Assembly: GCF_041224425.1 (NCBI RefSeq)
Contig: NZ_JBGFGL010000080.1
Location: forward strand, 186,001 to 250,000
DNA from: Psychroserpens sp041224425
GTDB taxonomy: Bacteria > Bacteroidota > Bacteroidia > Flavobacteriales > Flavobacteriaceae
DNA length: 64,000 nucleotides
Direction: 5' to 3'
Part shown: positions 62,061 to 64,000 of the stretch, piece after piece
How the letters are laid out: the number at the start of each line of letters is the position of its first letter
Position numbering within the stretch: position 1 is the stretch's first letter
Notes under the pieces: generated by a model
Told to the model about the DNA's origin: nothing
The model's input: the letters and a program-made list of their open reading frames with translations, nothing else
The model's database searches: none
Position numbers and translations under genes: made by a program

Positions 62061-62076
62061 AATGGGACCTCCTTTC
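62061..62076 (-). promoter_or_regulatory. Strong Shine-Dalgarno of the TPR gene
   Basis: AAAGGAGGT (62075-62067) is a near-full complement of the 16S 3' end, spaced 6 bases from the ATG. No other gene start I inspected in the window has one. In Flavobacteria the anti-SD is normally hidden on the ribosome, and strong SDs mark special genes such as rpsU. Confidence 0.7.
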
Positions 62077-62151
62077 TGTTTTAATTTTATGCTTCAAGAG
62101 CAATTCGTTTTAAAACTGATCAGATAGAGTTATTCTAAACTAAATAGGAAT

Positions 62152-62219
62152 AAAAAATCCGAAACAGTTGATATTTGCTTCGGATGTTCTGGAAAGTGAT
62201 TTACAGAATGTACCGAAGC
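62152..62219 (-). promoter_or_regulatory. Antiterminator/terminator attenuator of the TPR-array unit
   Basis: Minus strand. Antiterminator: GCTTCGG (62219-62213) pairs with CCGAAGC (62183-62177) and TTCTG (62208-62204) with CAGAA (62191-62187). Terminator: ATCCGAA (62185-62179) pairs with TTCGGAT (62163-62157), followed by a run of T to 62152. CCGAA is used by both, so the two folds exclude each other. The leader ORF ends inside the antiterminator. Confidence 0.65.
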
Positions 62220-62278
62220 CTGATGAATGACTCTAGGTCATTACTCAAAATTTGAAATGCTACTTTATGTTTTAGCAT
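62201..62278 (-). CDS. 25-codon leader peptide
   Basis: ATG at 62278, TAA at 62203-62201. The peptide begins MLKHKVAFQ and uses 14 different amino-acid types after Met (L, K, H, V, A, F, Q, I, S, N, D, E, R, Y), seldom repeating one in a row. Its stop codon is immediately after the 5' strands of the antiterminator. A ribosome at the stop would mask both strands and allow termination; one stalled in the first ~14 codons would leave them free. It would thus sense shortage of many tRNAs and not one amino acid. No SD; coding status is inferred from position. Confidence 0.5.
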   Translation of the reverse strand: MLKHKVAFQILSNDLESFIRLRYIL

Positions 62279-62329
62279 GGCTTCTATTATTAAATTATTT
62301 ATAATGCAGATTGCTTTAATTCTGCGATG

Positions 62330-62361
62330 CAAATATGAAATCAATTTTTTTATTATCCAAA
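62330..62361 (-). promoter_or_regulatory. Promoter of leader-TPR-array-slipin unit
   Basis: TTTG (62361-62358), 20-base spacer, CATATTTG (62337-62330), close to the Bacteroidota TTTG-N19/20-TAnnTTTG consensus (one mismatch). Transcription would begin near 62324, about 45 bases before the leader ATG. Confidence 0.6.
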
Positions 62362-62544
62362 CAAAACTTAAATTAAATCACTGATAATCAATTAATTATG
62401 TTTAATTTTCAGGCAATACGATGCCTGTCCGCCTTAAGCAGAATCACATCTTTTTTTGCAAATGTTTGTTTCCCAATTGCTTACTTTTCAATGTCTATTT
62501 TTATATGTTCTCAAAAAGTTTCAAATTTTTTTAATTTTTTTTCA

Positions 62545-62573
62545 TAAAAAAAACGCCCAATACCTTGGACGCT
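62545..62573 (-). terminator. Terminator after the small ORF
   Basis: Minus strand: AGCGTCCAA-GGTA-TTGGGCGTT followed by TTTTTTT, 35 bases after the 62608 stop. Confidence 0.8.
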
Positions 62574-62607
62574 TTCTGTTTTATGCAATTTTGGTTTAAT
62601 TCATTGC

Positions 62608-62730
62608 TCAAAAATGATTCAAAACAATCACATAACGTCCTTTATCGATGGAAACCAATTCACTTGTTCCTCGATAATCCCACTGAAACATCAGTGATTT
62701 AGGTGCATTATGTACTATTATTCTGTTCAT
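62608..62730 (-). CDS. Possible 40-residue small protein
   Basis: ATG 62730 to TGA 62610-62608; starts MNRIIVHNAPKS and ends VIVLNHF. A perfect -7 box TATATTTG (62746-62739) lies 8 bases before the ATG and an intrinsic terminator follows the stop, so it looks like a complete short transcription unit. No signal peptide or known motif. It sits between the RNA locus and the AhpD-like gene. Function unknown. Confidence 0.45.
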   Translation of the reverse strand: MNRIIVHNAPKSLMFQWDYRGTSELVSIDKGRYVIVLNHF

Positions 62731-62792
62731 TTGTGCTACAAATATAGAAAGTTTTTTAAAAGATCGATTTTAAATTGCCTTTTGAAAGCCAA

Positions 62793-63395
62793 TCAATATT
62801 GGGAGCCATCATGTTTACCAACTTCAAAACCATGCTTTCCTAAATATTGGTTACCACTTTCAATAGCACCTTCTTCCATGGTGGTACCCATAGAATCATT
62901 CCAACGGTTTAAATATCCAAACAAGGAAATGACACCCAGCATTTCCACAATTTCTCCTTCATCCCAATGCTCGTATAAACGTTTTTTTATATCAGCATTA
63001 ACTGCGTTTGGAACCTGGCTGGCCGCTAAACTAAAATCCAAAGCAGCGCGTTCGGCTTCAGAAAAAGCCGGATGTGTTCGGTACTCCCAAATATTGTCCA
63101 ATTGCTCTTGTTCGGCACCATAACGCTCAGCAGCTCTTATAGCATGGGCTTGGCAATAGCGACACCCTGTAGCATTACTGCTTACCCATGCAATCATACG
63201 TTTAAGTGCAGAAGTCACTCGACCTTCATTGGCCATAACCGCTTTATTGAGATGAATAAAAGCCTTGCTAATCGCTGGACGACGTTGCATTGTAAGAACT
63301 GAGTTTGGACAAAAACCAAGGGTTTCATTGAAGAATTCAGCAAGTTTTTTGGTTTCCAAATCATGCTCTGGAGATAAAGGAGTGACTAATGCCAT
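62793..63395 (-). CDS. AhpD-like peroxidase-related / carboxymuconolactone decarboxylase protein
   Basis: 200 residues. The AhpD-type redox motif CRYCQAHAIRAAERYG (CxxC-x-x-H) and the helical bundle around it (about 65-140) are typical of peroxidase-related CMD proteins. It probably helps reduce peroxides. It is divergent from the OsmC-type gene, another peroxide/organic-hydroperoxide protein, so a shared oxidative-stress region is likely. Confidence 0.88.
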   Translation of the reverse strand: MALVTPLSPEHDLETKKLAEFFNETLGFCPNSVLTMQRRPAISKAFIHLNKAVMANEGRVTSALKRMIAWVSSNATGCRYCQAHAIRAAERYGAEQEQLDNIWEYRTHPAFSEAERAALDFSLAASQVPNAVNADIKKRLYEHWDEGEIVEMLGVISLFGYLNRWNDSMGTTMEEGAIESGNQYLGKHGFEVGKHDGSQY

Positions 63396-63450
63396 AAGTG
63401 TAATTTTTAAAGTATTTTTGAGTATTCAATAAACGAAAAATTATTCACAA

Positions 63451-63873
63451 ATGTCTCACAAAGTCATCACACATTGGAAAGGTAATATGCAATTTGATTC
63501 AGACAATCCGAGTGGAAAAACCTTACTCATGGACACCTCGCAAGAGCATGGAGGTCATAATTCTGGTTTGTCACCAAAAGCTTTAATGTTATCCTCTTTA
63601 GCGGGTTGTACTGGGCTTGACGTAGTTTCTATTCTTAAAAAGATGAAAGTCAAATTTTCCGATTTCAGAATTGATACTTATGGTGAATTGACAGAAGAAC
63701 ATCCTAAATATTACCATTCGGTAAATGTAGAATACCATTTTTATGGCGATCAATTGGATAAGGGCAAACTTGAAAAGGCCGTCAATCTTTCCGTGGAAAA
63801 GTATTGTGGTGTCATGGAAATGTTCCGACAGTTCGCCGATGTAAAAATAGAGATACTTTACCATGAAATATAG
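63451..63873 (+). CDS. OsmC/Ohr-family protein
   Basis: 140 residues. The two conserved cysteines lie in LAGCTGLDVVSILKK and KYCGVMEMFRQ, where OsmC-family peroxidatic and resolving Cys are found. It reduces organic hydroperoxides in the cytoplasm. Divergent from the AhpD-like gene; 22 bases later recJ begins. Confidence 0.9.
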   Translation: MSHKVITHWKGNMQFDSDNPSGKTLLMDTSQEHGGHNSGLSPKALMLSSLAGCTGLDVVSILKKMKVKFSDFRIDTYGELTEEHPKYYHSVNVEYHFYGDQLDKGKLEKAVNLSVEKYCGVMEMFRQFADVKIEILYHEI

Positions 63874-63895
63874 CGAAAATTTTCTATATTAGTGT

Positions 63896-64000
63896 ATGCG
63901 TTGGACGATTAAACCGAAACCAGATTCTAAGACCGTTGACGAGCTACAAGAAGCGCTTCAGGTTGACCAAATTACAGCAACTTTGTTGGCTCAACGCGGT
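63896..64000 (+). CDS. recJ: Single-stranded-DNA exonuclease RecJ, N-terminus
   Basis: The frame from ATG 63896 reads MRWTIKPKPDSKTVDEL...LLAQRG and runs off the window. The MRWxIKPKP start with a following Q.LLxQRG segment is the usual beginning of RecJ in Bacteroidota. RecJ is a 5'-3' ssDNA exonuclease in recombination and repair. The DHH domain is outside the window. Confidence 0.75.
   Translation, partial: MRWTIKPKPDSKTVDELQEALQVDQITATLLAQRG

Noticed and set aside
59295..62361. Prophage tRNA cluster
   Set aside because: Compact D-arms look phage-like, but no phage gene, integrase or attachment site is near, and the flanks are conserved housekeeping genes.

Overview
The window looks like chromosome of a low-GC Bacteroidota, most likely a marine-type Flavobacteriaceae. 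The signs are type IX secretion (T9SS) C-terminal sorting tails on several large secreted proteins, a CHU_C/gliding-type tail, promoters of the TTTG-N19/20-TAnnTTTG type, almost no Shine-Dalgarno sequences, and typical family neighbourhoods (rnr/rpiB; DUF177-rpmF-fabH-accB-accC; rnpA-ctpA). No IS element, prophage or CRISPR array was seen. Both ends cut a gene: the N-terminus of a probable RNase R at the left and the N-terminus of RecJ at the right.

Layout. 1-2.5 kb: start of rnr, divergent rpiB-CDF transporter-ElaA acetyltransferase. 2.5-9.9 kb (minus): OmpA protein, CtpA, RnpA, then a secreted M1 peptidase, an S8 peptidase and an MBL hydrolase. 10-12 kb: cation/proton antiporter. 12-18.6 kb (minus): a NarL-type response regulator and 7TMR-DISM kinase next to a three-gene cell-surface operon, whose promoter carries two matching 7-2-7 palindromes. 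18.6-29 kb: LepA, TonB-family receptor, PD40 protein, M28 peptidase, DusB, FtsX-type permease, RbfA, methylmalonyl-CoA epimerase and a tRNA-Met. 29.5-34.6 kb: SH3 protein, a Reg_prop/LytS kinase with its LytTR regulator, and a 70-residue PID-CTERM-like protein. 34.6-43.7 kb: riboflavin synthase, PdxA, DUF177-rpmF, fabH-accB-accC, FAD oxidase-mtgA-Gre-like, orphan ABC ATPase. 43.7-57.4 kb: T9SS FG-GAP/ASPIC paralogues, diheme cytochrome, asd, mscL, alr, tdk, a hypothetical protein and a 1.1-kaa CHU_C protein. 57.5-64 kb: rsmI, the unusual RNA locus, AhpD-like, OsmC-like, recJ.

The most unusual region is about 58.2-62.36 kb, read on the minus strand as one apparent transcription unit: promoter, a 25-codon leader ORF with an antiterminator/terminator pair, a TPR protein with an exceptionally strong Shine-Dalgarno, a ~2.2-kb non-coding stretch packed with tRNA and tRNA-like elements, and a slipin. 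The array holds near-canonical tRNAs (Tyr GTA, Gln TTG, Phe GAA with encoded CCA, one with an unclear anticodon). It also holds rod-like hairpins that present anticodon-type loops, and three places where a T-arm plus 3' acceptor strand comes directly BEFORE the complementary 5' acceptor strand, D-arm and anticodon arm, i.e. circularly permuted tRNA-like elements. Two ~470-nt segments flank the first permuted element and contain GNRA-capped hairpins. The leader ORF samples 14 different amino acids and overlaps the antiterminator, so stalling at many depleted or cleaved tRNAs could switch on the array. I infer a tRNA-damage-responsive system of replacement or decoy tRNAs, linked to RNA repair by the slipin. 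No rtcB, rtcA or Ro60 gene lies in the window. All of this rests on reading the sequence by eye and needs covariance searches and RNA data.
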